A stretch of DNA of 45,791 nucleotides. It comes from an uncultured Albidovulum sp. (lineage in GTDB: Bacteria; Pseudomonadota; Alphaproteobacteria; Rhodobacterales; Rhodobacteraceae). The stretch covers positions 1-45,791 of the forward strand of contig CAJYAD010000028.1 of the NCBI GenBank assembly GCA_913064775.1. The letters run 5' to 3'. This document shows positions 15,876 to 24,887 of this stretch, piece after piece (the first letter of the stretch is position 1; every line of letters begins with the position of its first letter). Below the pieces are notes generated by a model, which worked only from the letters and a program-made list of their open reading frames with translations, was not told the DNA's origin and searched no databases. The position numbers were made by a program, and so were the translations under genes.

Positions 15876-15904
15876 TTGGTCCCGTGCCTTTGGCACCCCT
15901 AGGG
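15876..15904 (+). promoter_or_regulatory. Predicted argD promoter
   Basis: TTGGTC (15876-15881), a 17-bp spacer and CTAGGG (15899-15904) lie 24 bases before the argD start. The spacer contains the dyad GTGCC-TTT-GGCAC (15884-15896). An alternative -35, TTGACT (15871-15876), would leave a 22-bp spacer. Confidence 0.4.
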
Positions 15905-15927
15905 CCTTCATCCCCGAGGATATCCCC

Positions 15928-17103
15928 ATGATCACCACGGTTCTTCCCACCTACAACCGCGCCCCCCTGTCGTTTGAACGGGGCGAGGGCTCCTGGCTGA
16001 TCGAGGCGGACGGGACCCGGTATCTCGATCTTGGCGCCGGCATCGCGGTCAACGCGCTGGGCCATGCTAACCCCGATCTGGTCGCGGCGCTGACCGAACA
16101 GGCGGGCAAGCTCTGGCATACCTCGAACCTCTACCAGATCCCCAACCAGCAGAAGCTGGCGGATCTGCTGGTCGCCCATACTTTCGCCGACACGGTGTTC
16201 TTCACCAACTCGGGCACCGAGTCCGCCGAACTCGCCATCAAGATGGCGCGCAAGTACTGGTACGAAAAGGGCCAGCCCGACCGCATCGAGATCCTCACGT
16301 TTGAGGGCAGCTTTCACGGCCGTTCCACCGGCGCGATCGCGGCCTCGGGGGGCGAGAAGATGATCAAGGGCTTCGGCCCGCTGATGCCCGGCTTCACCCA
16401 CCTGCCCTGGGGCGACATGGCGGCCCTGAAGGCGGCCCTGACCGAGGCCACCGCCGCGATCTTGCTGGAGCCGATCATCGGAGAGGGTGGCATCAAGGCC
16501 TGGCCCGATGCAGACCTGCGCGAAATCCGCGCCCTCTGCGACGCCACCGGCGCGCTGCTGGTCCTCGACGAGGTGCAATGCGGCATGGGCCGCACCGGCC
16601 GGCTCTTCGCGCATGAACTGGCGGGCATCACCCCCGACATCATGATGGTCGCCAAGGGCATTGGCGGCGGCTTCCCGCTGGGCGCGGTGCTGGCCACGGA
16701 AAACGCGGCCTCGGGCATGGTCGCGGGCAGCCACGGCTCCACCTACGGCGGCAACCCGCTGGCCTGCGCGGTGGGCACCCGGGTGATGGAGATCATCGCC
16801 CAGCCTGATTTCCTGGAGGCCGTCAACCGCAAGGCCGGCCTCTTCCGCCAGAAGCTCGAAGGCCTGGTCGCCACCCATCCCGATGTCTTCGAGGGCGTGC
16901 GTGGCTCCGGCCTGATGCTGGGGCTGAAATGCAAGATCGCCCCCGCCGATGTCGTCAAGGCGGGCTACGCGGAACACCTGCTCACCGTCCCGGCCGCGGA
17001 CAACGTGATCCGCATCCTGCCGCCCCTCACCATCACCGAGGAAGAGATCGCCGAGGCCATCAACCGCCTCGACCGCGCCGCGACACGGCTCGAAACCGCC
17101 TGA
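15928..17103 (+). CDS. argD: Acetylornithine aminotransferase
   Basis: The 391-residue class III PLP aminotransferase converts N-acetylglutamate semialdehyde to N-acetylornithine in arginine synthesis, and often N-succinyl-diaminopimelate semialdehyde in lysine synthesis. Landmarks are [67 protein letters not shown], and the PLP lysine in [17 protein letters not shown]. The C-terminus has the [12 protein letters not shown] segment. The start at 15928 follows GAGGATATCCCC. It precedes argF by 79 bases, which contain repeat copy 4, so argD-argF may be one transcript. Confidence 0.95.
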   Translation: MITTVLPTYNRAPLSFERGEGSWLIEADGTRYLDLGAGIAVNALGHANPDLVAALTEQAGKLWHTSNLYQIPNQQKLADLLVAHTFADTVFFTNSGTESAELAIKMARKYWYEKGQPDRIEILTFEGSFHGRSTGAIAASGGEKMIKGFGPLMPGFTHLPWGDMAALKAALTEATAAILLEPIIGEGGIKAWPDADLREIRALCDATGALLVLDEVQCGMGRTGRLFAHELAGITPDIMMVAKGIGGGFPLGAVLATENAASGMVAGSHGSTYGGNPLACAVGTRVMEIIAQPDFLEAVNRKAGLFRQKLEGLVATHPDVFEGVRGSGLMLGLKCKIAPADVVKAGYAEHLLTVPAADNVIRILPPLTITEEEIAEAINRLDRAATRLETA

Positions 17104-17105
17104 TC

Positions 17106-17156
17106 TTCATCTTGGTCCAAATACTCCCGGGGGTCCGGGGGCAGGCAGCCCCCGGC
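17106..17156 (+). repeat. Dispersed intergenic repeat, copy 4
   Basis: TTCATCTTGG, CCAAATACTCCC and a GGGGG ... CCCCC hairpin (GGGGGCAGGCAGCCCCC near 17138-17154) begin three bases after the argD stop. This is the most complete copy of the family with members at 1571, 6591 and 11098. Confidence 0.55.
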
Positions 17157-17182
17157 GCTCGGCCCAGAAAAAAGCCGAACAC

Positions 17183-18109
17183 ATGCAATCCTTTCTTGAT
17201 ATCCATACCACCGACGCCGCCGACCTCAGGCAGATGATCGACGGCGCCCGCGCCATGAAGGACGCCCGCGCCGGCCAGCCCAAGGGCGCCCCCGACGCGG
17301 AACAGCCGCTTGCGAACCGCATGGTCGCGCTGATCTTCGAGAAACCCTCGACCCGTACGCGCATCTCCTTCGATGTCGGCATCCGCCAGATGGGCGGCCA
17401 GACCATGGTGCTCTCGGGCGCCGACATGCAGCTGGGCCACGGCGAGACGATCGCCGACACCGCGCGGGTGCTGTCGCGCTATGTCGACCTGATCATGATC
17501 CGCACGTTCGAGGAGCAGACGCTTCTGGAGATGGCCGAATATGCCGATGTGCCGGTGATCAACGGGCTGACCAACCGCACCCATCCCTGCCAGATCATGG
17601 CCGACGTGATGACCTATGAGGAACACCGCGGCCCGATCGCCGGCAAGAAGGTGGTCTGGTCGGGCGACGGCAACAATGTCTTCGCCTCCTTCGCCCATGC
17701 GGCGGGGCAATTCGGCTTCGACCTGACCTTCACCGGCCCCGAGACGCTGGACCCGGAAAAGGTCTGGCTGGACCATGCCGCCGAAAAGGGTCACCCGATC
17801 ACCATCGACCGCAATCCCGAACGTGCGTTCGCCGGGGCCGATCTGGTGGTCACCGACACCTGGGTGTCGATGCACGATCCGCAATCGGCGCGCGAGCGGC
17901 GGCACAACCAGCTGCGCGCCTATCAGGTGAATGAGCGCCTGATGGCCCACGCCAAGCCCGACGCGCTGTTCATGCATTGCCTGCCCGCCCATCGCGACGA
18001 CGAGGCCACCAGCGAAGTGATGGACGGCCCGCATTCGGTGATCTTCGACGAGGCCGAGAACCGCCTGCACGCCCAGAAGGCCATCGTGCGCTGGTGCCTG
18101 GGCGTCTGA
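17183..18109 (+). CDS. argF: Ornithine carbamoyltransferase
   Basis: The 308-residue enzyme joins carbamoyl phosphate and ornithine to citrulline. The signatures are complete: [21 protein letters not shown] (carbamoyl-phosphate site STRTR), [18 protein letters not shown] (HPCQ), TDTWVSM in the ornithine loop, and [20 protein letters not shown] (HCLPA). The ATG at 17183 is preceded by only a weak AAAAAAG stretch. It follows argD in the same direction, giving two steps of arginine synthesis side by side. Confidence 0.96.
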   Translation: MQSFLDIHTTDAADLRQMIDGARAMKDARAGQPKGAPDAEQPLANRMVALIFEKPSTRTRISFDVGIRQMGGQTMVLSGADMQLGHGETIADTARVLSRYVDLIMIRTFEEQTLLEMAEYADVPVINGLTNRTHPCQIMADVMTYEEHRGPIAGKKVVWSGDGNNVFASFAHAAGQFGFDLTFTGPETLDPEKVWLDHAAEKGHPITIDRNPERAFAGADLVVTDTWVSMHDPQSARERRHNQLRAYQVNERLMAHAKPDALFMHCLPAHRDDEATSEVMDGPHSVIFDEAENRLHAQKAIVRWCLGV

Positions 18110-18140
18110 CTGGCGCCTCGGCGGGCAGACGCCGCGCCCG

Positions 18141-18167
18141 TTGCCCCCGGCGCCGGCGCCCCTAGGT
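18141..18167 (+). promoter_or_regulatory. Predicted gnd promoter with palindromic spacer
   Basis: TTGCCC (18141-18146), a 15-bp spacer and CTAGGT (18162-18167) lie 29 bases before the start. The spacer is almost entirely the 12-bp palindrome GGCGCCGGCGCC (18149-18160), which could be an operator. Confidence 0.4.
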
Positions 18168-18196
18168 ACTTGCTTGTGTGCAACGCGGAGGACGGC

Positions 18197-19594
18197 ATGA
18201 CTGCGAAGATCGGCATCTACGGGCTGGGAACGATGGGCGCGGCGCTGGCGCTCAACATGGCCGAACACGGCATCCCGATCGCCGTCTCGAACCGCACCGA
18301 CGAGATGATCGACGCCTTCATGGCCCGCGCCGCCGAGCACGCCGCGCAGGTCACCCGCTGCGCGGATCTCAAGGCGCTGGTCGCGGCGTTGCCACGGCCC
18401 CGGTACCTTCTGGCGATGATCCCCTCGACCGGGCCGATGGATGTGCTGCTCGACGATCTGATCCCGCTGCTCGATCCGGGCGATACGGTGATCGACGCGG
18501 GCAATGCCGATTTCCACGACACCCGCCGCAGGGCCGCCCGGCTGGACGGCGCGGGGCTGCATTTCGTGGGCCTTGGCGTTTCCGGCGGCGAGGCCGGCGC
18601 GCGCCACGGCCCCTCGATGATGTTCGGCGGCACCGAGCAAAGCTGGCAAGGCCTGCAGCCGCTGCTGGAACCCATCGCGGCCCGCTTCCACGGCACGCCC
18701 TGCGTGGCCCGCCTGGGGCCGGACGGGGCGGGGCATTTCGTCAAGACGGTGCACAACGGCATCGAATATGCCGACATGCAGATGATCGCCGAATGCTACG
18801 ATCTGCTGCGCTTCGGCACCGGCCGCGAGGTGACCGAGGTCGCGGAGGTCTTCGAGGCCTGGAATCGCGGCCCGCTGGCGTCCTACCTGATGGAGATCAC
18901 CGCCAAGGTGCTGCGCTACGGCGATCCCTTCGGCCCGGGGCCGATGGTGGATGCGATCGTCGATGCGGCGGGGCAGAAGGGCACCGGCCGCTGGACGGTG
19001 ATCGAGGCGGTGCGGCTGGGCCAGTCGGCCTCGATGATCGAGGGCGCGGTGGCGGCGCGCGCCTGGTCGGCCGAGCGCGATCTGCGCGCCGCCGCCGACC
19101 GCGCCTTCGGCGGTGCGCGCGGGGCGCTGCAATTGCGGGCCGAGGATCTGGAACGCGCCGTGCTGGCGGCACGGGTGCTGGAATATGCCCAGGGTTTCCG
19201 GATTCTGGGGGCGGCGTCAGAAGAATATGACTGGGCGCTTGACCCGGCCCGGATCGCCGAGATCTGGCGCGCCGGCTGCATCATTCGCGCGGCGCTGCTG
19301 GACGACATCTCGGACGCCTTCCGCGCAGGTCCCCCGCAGGGCCAGCTGCTGCTGTCGCCGCGTTTCAAGGCGGTGCTGGAGGATGGCATCCCGGCGCTGC
19401 GCGACGTGGTGGGCAAGGCGGTCGCCGCCGGGGTGGCGGTGCCGGTGTTGTCGGCGGCGCTGGGCTTCTGGGACAGCCTGCGTCAGGCGCGGGGCACGGC
19501 GGCGCTGATCCAGGCGCAGCGCGATTTCTTCGGTCGCCACGGCTTTGACCGGCTCGACGGCAAGGACAGCCATCATGGCCCCTGGTGGGCGTAA
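18197..19594 (+). CDS. gnd: 6-phosphogluconate dehydrogenase (decarboxylating)
   Basis: The 465-residue cytoplasmic enzyme oxidises 6-phosphogluconate to ribulose 5-phosphate with NADP+. The Rossmann start IGIYGLGTMGAALALNMAEHG, the substrate-site signature GLGVSGGEAGARHGPSMMFGG (residues about 125-145) and HFVKTVHNGIEYADMQMIAE with the catalytic Lys are all present. The C-terminus resembles the usual long helical domain and tail (YDWALDPARIAEIWRAGCIIRA). The start at 18197 follows GCGGAGGACGGC. zwf and pgl are not adjacent. It converges on hrpB. Confidence 0.94.
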   Translation: MTAKIGIYGLGTMGAALALNMAEHGIPIAVSNRTDEMIDAFMARAAEHAAQVTRCADLKALVAALPRPRYLLAMIPSTGPMDVLLDDLIPLLDPGDTVIDAGNADFHDTRRRAARLDGAGLHFVGLGVSGGEAGARHGPSMMFGGTEQSWQGLQPLLEPIAARFHGTPCVARLGPDGAGHFVKTVHNGIEYADMQMIAECYDLLRFGTGREVTEVAEVFEAWNRGPLASYLMEITAKVLRYGDPFGPGPMVDAIVDAAGQKGTGRWTVIEAVRLGQSASMIEGAVAARAWSAERDLRAAADRAFGGARGALQLRAEDLERAVLAARVLEYAQGFRILGAASEEYDWALDPARIAEIWRAGCIIRAALLDDISDAFRAGPPQGQLLLSPRFKAVLEDGIPALRDVVGKAVAAGVAVPVLSAALGFWDSLRQARGTAALIQAQRDFFGRHGFDRLDGKDSHHGPWWA

Positions 19595-19653
19595 GCCGGG
19601 CCTGAGAGCAGGGCGGCGCCGTGCGGAACGGGGCTTGGTGCAAATCGGGGCTG

Positions 19654-22122
19654 TCACGTGCCCCGGGGTTTTGCCCGCGTCGTCGGGTCGGCCTCGGTCG
19701 GGTCTTCGGGCCAGGGGTGGCGCGGGTAGCGGCCGCGCATGTCCTTGCGCACATCCGCATAGGATGAGGCCCAGAAGCCCGGCAGATCCATCGTCACCTG
19801 CACCGGCTTTTGCGCTGGCGACAGCAGGGTAATCCGAAGCGGCAGGCGTTTCGGCCCCACCGTGGGATGTTGGGTCACGCCAAACAGCTCTTGCAGCTTC
19901 ACCTCGATCCCCGGGGCCTCGCCGGCATAATCGATCGGCACCTTGCGGCCCAGCGGCGTGCTGAAATGCGCCGGCGCCAGCCGGTCGAGCAACTGCAACT
20001 CGTCCCACGACAGGCTTTGACGCAGCGCCTCTTGCAGATCCAGCGCGGCAAGATCGGCGGCGGTCCTGCGGCCGGTCAGATGCGGCAGCAGCCATTCCTC
20101 GGCCCGCGCCATCAGCCCGGCATCCGACAGATCCGGCAGATCCGAGCCCTGACCGCGCAGCAATTCCACCCGTGCCTGAAAGCGGCGCGCGGCGGCCGAG
20201 AAATTCAGCGCCCCGAGCCCCAGATCGCGCACCCCTTCCAGCGCGGCGCGCGCCACCGCCTCGGGCGGGGCCTCGGGCCAGAGCCGGTCATCCAGCACCA
20301 GCGCGCCGAAGGCTTCCTGCCGGCGCGCCACGACCCGGCGATCGCGCTTTGACCATTCGCAGACCTCGCGCCACTGGATGCGGTCGGCGTAAAGCGCGCG
20401 CAGACCGGAATCGGAAATCACCGCCGCCTGCCGGATCTTTGCCTCCCGCGTGTCGCCGTCCAGATCGGTGGCGACGATCAGCCGGGCACCGGCCAGCGGG
20501 TCGCCCTCGGCCATCGCGGCACCCTTGCCGCCCGACAACACCCAGCGCGGCGCCTCGCCCTTGCGGCGCAGGCCGACACGGTCGGGATAGGCGAGCGCGG
20601 CCATCTCGCCCGCCTCCAGCCCTGCCTCTTCGGCACGGGTCAGGCGGGCCAGCCGTTTCGCCTCAACCCGAATCCGTTCCACCGCTCCGCGGTCGGCGGC
20701 CCAGGGGTGACGATCGGCAAAGCCCTTGGGGTCGGCCAGCGCGCGCAGCCGCAAGGCCAGATCGACCGGCGCGGCGCGGGGCAGGGGGTCGCGATTTTCC
20801 AGCAATGCCGCCAGCGGCGCGGCGGAAGGCCCGGCCCGCCGCAGCATATGCGCCAGGCGCGGATGCACCGGCAGCGCGGCCAGCGCCCGGCCATGTTCGG
20901 TGATCGCGCCGCCCGCCTCCAGCGCGCCCAGATCCAGCAGCAATGCGCGCGCCTCGGCAAAGGCGCCGGGGTTGGGCGGCGTCAGGAACGCCAGATCCTC
21001 TGGGCCGCGCGCCCCCCAAAGCGCCAGTTCCAGCGCCAGGCCGGTCAGATCCGCCGCCTCGATCTCGGCCGGGGCAAAGGCCGGCAGGGCACCTTCCTCG
21101 CCGCGCGTCCAGAGACGGTAGCAGACACCGGGCGCCACCCGTCCGGCGCGGCCGCGACGCTGATCGGCCTCGGCCCGGCTGACGCGTTCGGTCACCAGCC
21201 GCGACATGCCGGAATTCGGATCGAACCGGGCGCGGCGGGCGCGGCCGGCATCGACCACCACGCGGATGTCCTGAATGGTCAGCGAGGTTTCTGCGATCGA
21301 GGTCGCCAGCACCACCTTGCACCCCGAGGCCGCCGGCGCGATGGCGGCGCGCTGGGCCTTGAAATCGAGCGCGCCGTAAAGCGGGTGCAGCGTGGCGCCA
21401 GCGGGCAGGCGGGGCGCCAGCAGCGCCTGGGTGCGCCGGATCTCGGCCTCGCCTGGCAGGAAGACGAGGATGCCGCCCTCGGTCTCGGCCAGGGCCTCGG
21501 CCACCTGATCGGCGGTGGCCTCGGGCAGGCGGGCGCGGGGGGGCAGGGGCTTTGACAGCCAGCGGGTCTCGACCGGATAGGCGCGGCCTTCAGAGGTGAT
21601 CACGGGGGCGGCGTCCAGCATCGCCGCCACGGGGGCCGCGTCCAGCGTGGCGGACATCACCAGAAGCATCAGATCGTCGCGCAGCGCGCCGCGGATCTCC
21701 CACGTCAGGGCAAGGCCCAGATCGGCGTTGAGAGAGCGTTCGTGGAATTCGTCAAAGATCACCGTGCCGATGCCCGAAAGGCCCGGGTCGGACTGGATCA
21801 TGCGGGTAAGGATGCCTTCGGTCACCACCTCGATCCGGGTGGATTTCGACACTTTCGCCTCGCCCCGGATGCGGTAGCCGACGGTCTGGCCGACGGCTTC
21901 GCCCAGGGTCTCGGCCATGCGCTCGGCCGCGGCGCGGGCGGCAAGGCGGCGGGGTTCCAGCATCAGGAGGCGGCCCTTGATGGCGCCAGCTTCCAGCAGG
22001 GCAAGCGGCACCCGCGTGGTCTTGCCCGCGCCCGGCGGCGCCTGCAGCACCGCCCGCCCCGTGGCACGGAGCGCGGCGAGGAGGTCGGGCAGGGCGTCTT
22101 CGATGGGCAGGGTCTGGGCCAT
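19654..22122 (-). CDS. hrpB: ATP-dependent helicase HrpB
   Basis: The 822-residue protein is a DEAH-box superfamily 2 helicase. Motifs run in order: QAPPGAGKTTRVPL (Walker A, about 28-39), LEPRRLAARAAAERM, DEFHERSLNADL (motif II), VMSATLDAAPV (III), ATSIAETSLTIQDIRVVVDAG (V) and QRRGRAGRVAPG (VI). The HA2 and HrpB C-terminal domains follow (RLPLRITLLSPAQKPVQVTMDLPGFW). I set the start at the ATG at 22122 (MAQTLPIEDALPDLL); the open frame runs 83 codons further left without homology. The role of HrpB in RNA metabolism is poorly defined. It is divergent from meaB, and the gap of 153 bases holds both promoters. Confidence 0.94.
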   Translation of the reverse strand: MAQTLPIEDALPDLLAALRATGRAVLQAPPGAGKTTRVPLALLEAGAIKGRLLMLEPRRLAARAAAERMAETLGEAVGQTVGYRIRGEAKVSKSTRIEVVTEGILTRMIQSDPGLSGIGTVIFDEFHERSLNADLGLALTWEIRGALRDDLMLLVMSATLDAAPVAAMLDAAPVITSEGRAYPVETRWLSKPLPPRARLPEATADQVAEALAETEGGILVFLPGEAEIRRTQALLAPRLPAGATLHPLYGALDFKAQRAAIAPAASGCKVVLATSIAETSLTIQDIRVVVDAGRARRARFDPNSGMSRLVTERVSRAEADQRRGRAGRVAPGVCYRLWTRGEEGALPAFAPAEIEAADLTGLALELALWGARGPEDLAFLTPPNPGAFAEARALLLDLGALEAGGAITEHGRALAALPVHPRLAHMLRRAGPSAAPLAALLENRDPLPRAAPVDLALRLRALADPKGFADRHPWAADRGAVERIRVEAKRLARLTRAEEAGLEAGEMAALAYPDRVGLRRKGEAPRWVLSGGKGAAMAEGDPLAGARLIVATDLDGDTREAKIRQAAVISDSGLRALYADRIQWREVCEWSKRDRRVVARRQEAFGALVLDDRLWPEAPPEAVARAALEGVRDLGLGALNFSAAARRFQARVELLRGQGSDLPDLSDAGLMARAEEWLLPHLTGRRTAADLAALDLQEALRQSLSWDELQLLDRLAPAHFSTPLGRKVPIDYAGEAPGIEVKLQELFGVTQHPTVGPKRLPLRITLLSPAQKPVQVTMDLPGFWASSYADVRKDMRGRYPRHPWPEDPTEADPTTRAKPRGT

Positions 22123-22275
22123 GGCGTGGTTATCGGGGATCGCGCGGGGCTTGGCCAGTGGCGGCGGGCGGGGCGCGCGCCCCCGGTTCGCTGGCCCCCC
22201 GTGCGGCCATCGCCCACTGGACATGCGCGCCGCGGAAAGGGAAAACGGCTGCAAGGGATTGAAAAAGGGCCGCGC

Positions 22276-23256
22276 ATGGAGATCGAGGACATCGCCGAAC
22301 GGGTTCTGGCCGGGGACCGCCGCGCGCTGGCCCGGGCGATCACCCTGGTGGAAAGTGCGCGCGCCGATCACCGCGCCCAGGCCACCGCGCTGATCGACCG
22401 TCTGGCGCGGGCGGGCCGCGAGGCGCTGCGCATCGGCCTGTCGGGCACCCCCGGCGTCGGCAAGTCGACCTTTATCGAGGCCTTCGGGCTGATGCTGACC
22501 GGTCAGGGGCTGAAGGTGGCGGTGCTGGCGGTCGATCCAAGCTCGGCCCGGTCCGGCGGCTCGATCCTGGGCGACAAGACCCGGATGGAACGCCTCAGCC
22601 GCGATCCGCGCGCCTTCATCCGCCCCTCGCCCAGTCAGGCGCAGATGGGCGGGGTTGCCCGCCGCTCACGCGAGGCGATCCTGTTGTGCGAGGCCGCAGG
22701 CTATGACGTCATCCTGATCGAGACGGTGGGGGTGGGCCAGTCCGAGACCATGGTGGCGGGCATGTCCGATCTTTTCGTGCTGCTGCTGGCGCCTGCGGGG
22801 GGCGACGAATTGCAGGGCGTGAAGCGCGGCATCATGGAGATGGCCGATCTGATTCTGGTGAACAAGGCGGATGGAGAGCTGAAATCCACCGCCGCGCGCA
22901 CCCAGGCCGATTACGCGGGCGCGCTGCGGCTGTTGCGCAAGCGCCCGCAGGATCCCGAGGGCTACCCGAAGGCGATGCGCGTCTCGGCGATCGAGGAAAC
23001 CGGCCTGGCGGAGGCCTGGGCCGCGATGACCGAACTGGCCGACTGGCGCCGGGCAAAGGGGCACTTTGCCACCAGCCGTGCCGAGCAGTCGCGCGGCTGG
23101 TTCGAGGAAGAGGTCCGCGCGGGCCTTCTGGCCGACCTGCGCCGCCCCGGACCCGCGCGCGAGGCGATGGCGCGGCTGGGCGCCGGCGTGCAGGCCGGCG
23201 ACATGAGCGCGGTCGCCGCGGCGGGCGAGATGCTGCGGCTCCTGGGCCGGGGTTAG
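22276..23256 (+). CDS. meaB: Methylmalonyl-CoA mutase-associated GTPase MeaB
   Basis: The 326-residue G3E-family GTPase protects and reloads adenosylcobalamin on methylmalonyl-CoA mutase. The P-loop is SGTPGVGKSTFIEAFG (about 56-71). VLAVDPSSARSGGSILGDKTRM is the switch region, VILIETVGVGQSE the Walker B/switch III region, and LVNKADGEL the guanine-specificity NKxD. The start at 22276 follows GGGATTGAAAAAGGGC. The mutase itself is not in the window. The gene is followed on the opposite strand by the ABM monooxygenase. Confidence 0.94.
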   Translation: MEIEDIAERVLAGDRRALARAITLVESARADHRAQATALIDRLARAGREALRIGLSGTPGVGKSTFIEAFGLMLTGQGLKVAVLAVDPSSARSGGSILGDKTRMERLSRDPRAFIRPSPSQAQMGGVARRSREAILLCEAAGYDVILIETVGVGQSETMVAGMSDLFVLLLAPAGGDELQGVKRGIMEMADLILVNKADGELKSTAARTQADYAGALRLLRKRPQDPEGYPKAMRVSAIEETGLAEAWAAMTELADWRRAKGHFATSRAEQSRGWFEEEVRAGLLADLRRPGPAREAMARLGAGVQAGDMSAVAAAGEMLRLLGRG

Positions 23257-23280
23257 GGGCCGGGGTTAGCGACCGGGGGG

Positions 23281-23628
23281 TCAGCCGCCGAGAATCGTGA
23301 CGCTGTCCTCGGGCGCCTCGGCGCGGTCTTCCATGCCGTAATCGCGGATCACCGAGGCGACTCGCAGCTTGTAATCGGCGAACACCCGGTCCCGCCCGGC
23401 GGCCTGGGCGCGGCGGTGTTCTTCTTCCTTGCGCCAGTTCATCACCGCCTCTTCGTCGCGCCAGAACGACAGCGACAGAAGCTTGCCCGGCGTGGTCAGG
23501 CTTTCGAATCGCTCGACCGAGATGAAGCCGTCCTGACGCTCCAGCACCGCCTTCAGCTTTGCCGCTATGGCCAGGTAATTGTCTCGCTGGTCGCTCTTGG
23601 GGGTGACTTCGAAAATGATTGCGATCAT
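23281..23628 (-). CDS. Antibiotic biosynthesis monooxygenase (ABM) domain protein
   Basis: The 115-residue cytoplasmic protein has the dimeric alpha/beta-barrel ABM fold: [21 protein letters not shown], then [19 protein letters not shown] and [24 protein letters not shown]. Family members include quinol and antibiotic monooxygenases and heme-degrading IsdG-like proteins. The conserved Phe/Trp and His ([15 protein letters not shown]) are present, but the substrate cannot be assigned. The start at 23628 follows CGGAGGACGCC. It stands alone, convergent with meaB and divergent from rpmB. Confidence 0.82.
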   Translation of the reverse strand: MIAIIFEVTPKSDQRDNYLAIAAKLKAVLERQDGFISVERFESLTTPGKLLSLSFWRDEEAVMNWRKEEEHRRAQAAGRDRVFADYKLRVASVIRDYGMEDRAEAPEDSVTILGG

Positions 23629-23743
23629 GGCGTCCTCCGTGTTGGCGGCATATTGCGGGGGTTCGCGCCCAGTGCCAAGGGGGCGCGAAGGGGATCTGGG
23701 GCGCCAAATTTCAGGGGATCGGCCGGGACGGCGTGTGAATCGC

Positions 23744-23771
23744 TTGACGCCCGGGGGGATTCCCCCTAAAC
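23744..23771 (+). promoter_or_regulatory. Predicted rpmB promoter
   Basis: TTGACG (23744-23749), a 16-bp spacer and CTAAAC (23766-23771) form a strong -35 with a TAA-type -10, as expected for a ribosomal protein gene. The spacer holds the 13-bp dyad GGGGGATTCCCCC. The leader of about 75 bases ends in a perfect tandem duplication of TCGAAAAGAC (23819-23838) just before the ribosome binding site. Confidence 0.55.
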
Positions 23772-23851
23772 GGCCCGGATGGAATTCGGCGCGCTGCCGT
23801 GGGCGGCGCCAATGGGTATCGAAAAGACTCGAAAAGACAAGGATCACGACG

Positions 23852-24139
23852 ATGTCGCGCGTCTGCGAACTGAGCGGTAAGGGCCCGATGACGGGCAACA
23901 ACGTCAGCCACGCCAAAAACAGGACCCGGCGGCGCTTTCTGCCGAACCTCAATGAGGTGACGCTGCAATCGGAAGCGCTGGGTCGCGCCTTCAAGCTGCG
24001 GATTGCAGCCTCGGCACTGCGCACGGTGGATCACCGTGGCGGGCTTGACGCTTTCCTCGCCAAGGCGAAGGATGAAGAGCTTTCGGTGAAGGCGCTGAAG
24101 ATCAAAAAGGAAATCGCGAAGGTTCAGGCCCCGGCCTGA
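23852..24139 (+). CDS. rpmB: 50S ribosomal protein L28
   Basis: The 95-residue ribosomal protein has the full L28 signature: [33 protein letters not shown], then [34 protein letters not shown]. The length is typical for alphaproteobacteria (about 95-100). The start at 23852 follows AAGGATCACG. It is monocistronic; rpmG is not adjacent. A GC hairpin follows the stop. Confidence 0.97.
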   Translation: MSRVCELSGKGPMTGNNVSHAKNRTRRRFLPNLNEVTLQSEALGRAFKLRIAASALRTVDHRGGLDAFLAKAKDEELSVKALKIKKEIAKVQAPA

Positions 24140-24161
24140 CCCCTTCCGAGACCTGTTGTCC

Positions 24162-24182
24162 GGCCCTGCCTTCGGCGGGGCC
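24162..24182 (+). terminator. Predicted transcription terminator after rpmB
   Basis: GGCCCTGCC-TTC-GGCGGGGCC forms a 9-bp stem (one G-U pair) 22 bases after the rpmB stop. The following sequence GTTCGCATTTG is only moderately T-rich, so efficiency is uncertain. Confidence 0.5.
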
Positions 24183-24296
24183 GTTCGCATTTGTCGCGCA
24201 GGCGGGCGATTTTGTCGCCTTTACCCCGCATCCCCGGCGCCTAAGGTGCCCCCAGGTCCGGTTTCGCGAACGCCCGACCCAGCGAAAGGATGCATC

Positions 24297-24767
24297 ATGG
24301 CCTTTGTGAAATCTTTGCTGTTGAGCTGCGCGGTCGTCGGGCTGGCGGGGGCAGTCCAGGCGGGCGGAATCGTGATCAAGGATCCCTATGCGCGGATTTC
24401 GACGCAGATGTCGAAATCCGGCGCGGCGTTCATGGAAATCGAGAATTCGGGCGACACGGCGGACCGGCTGATCGGTGTGCGCACCGATGCCGCCGCCGTG
24501 GCCGAACTGCACACCCATGAAGAGGGCGCCGGCGGCGTGATGCGGATGATCGAGGTGAAGGGCGGCATTCCGGTGCCCGCCCATGGCGTGGCGCTGCTGG
24601 CGCGGGGCGGCGATCATGTGATGCTGATGGGGCTGAAACATCCGCTGAAACAGGGCGATGTGGTGCATCTGACGCTGACGTTCCAGACGGCCGGCGCGGT
24701 GGCTGTCGATGTGCCGGTGGACAATACCCGCAAGGGCCCGATGGCGCCGATGAAGATGGGCGACTGA
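24297..24767 (+). CDS. PCuAC-family periplasmic copper chaperone
   Basis: The 156-residue protein has a signal peptide (MAFVKSLLLSCAVVGLAGAVQA) and a PCuAC cupredoxin-like domain that carries Cu(I) to cytochrome oxidase in the periplasm. Copper ligands are the His/Met cluster LHTHEEGAGGVMRM and GGDHVMLMGL, and AAFMEIENSG is the family's first strand. The Met-rich tail (GPMAPMKMGD) is typical. The start at 24297 follows GCGAAAGGATGCATC. A weak promoter with CTAAGG at 24241-24246 may serve it. No SCO or oxidase gene is adjacent. Confidence 0.9.
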   Translation: MAFVKSLLLSCAVVGLAGAVQAGGIVIKDPYARISTQMSKSGAAFMEIENSGDTADRLIGVRTDAAAVAELHTHEEGAGGVMRMIEVKGGIPVPAHGVALLARGGDHVMLMGLKHPLKQGDVVHLTLTFQTAGAVAVDVPVDNTRKGPMAPMKMGD

Positions 24768-24800
24768 CGGATTGGCCGGGGCCCGGGGCATCCCATCGCG

Positions 24801-24823
24801 CAGCCGTAGCCGTAGCCGCAGCC
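24801..24823. repeat. Short hexanucleotide repeat
   Basis: About four tandem (C/T)AGCCG units lie in the 120-base gap between the convergent PCuAC and dedA genes. Nothing else is recognised in the gap. Confidence 0.6.
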
Positions 24824-24887
24824 AACTGGCGACCGGCGCGATGGCGAAACCGGAGCAGGCCAGGGCGCGAACCTGACCGGGTCGTGC

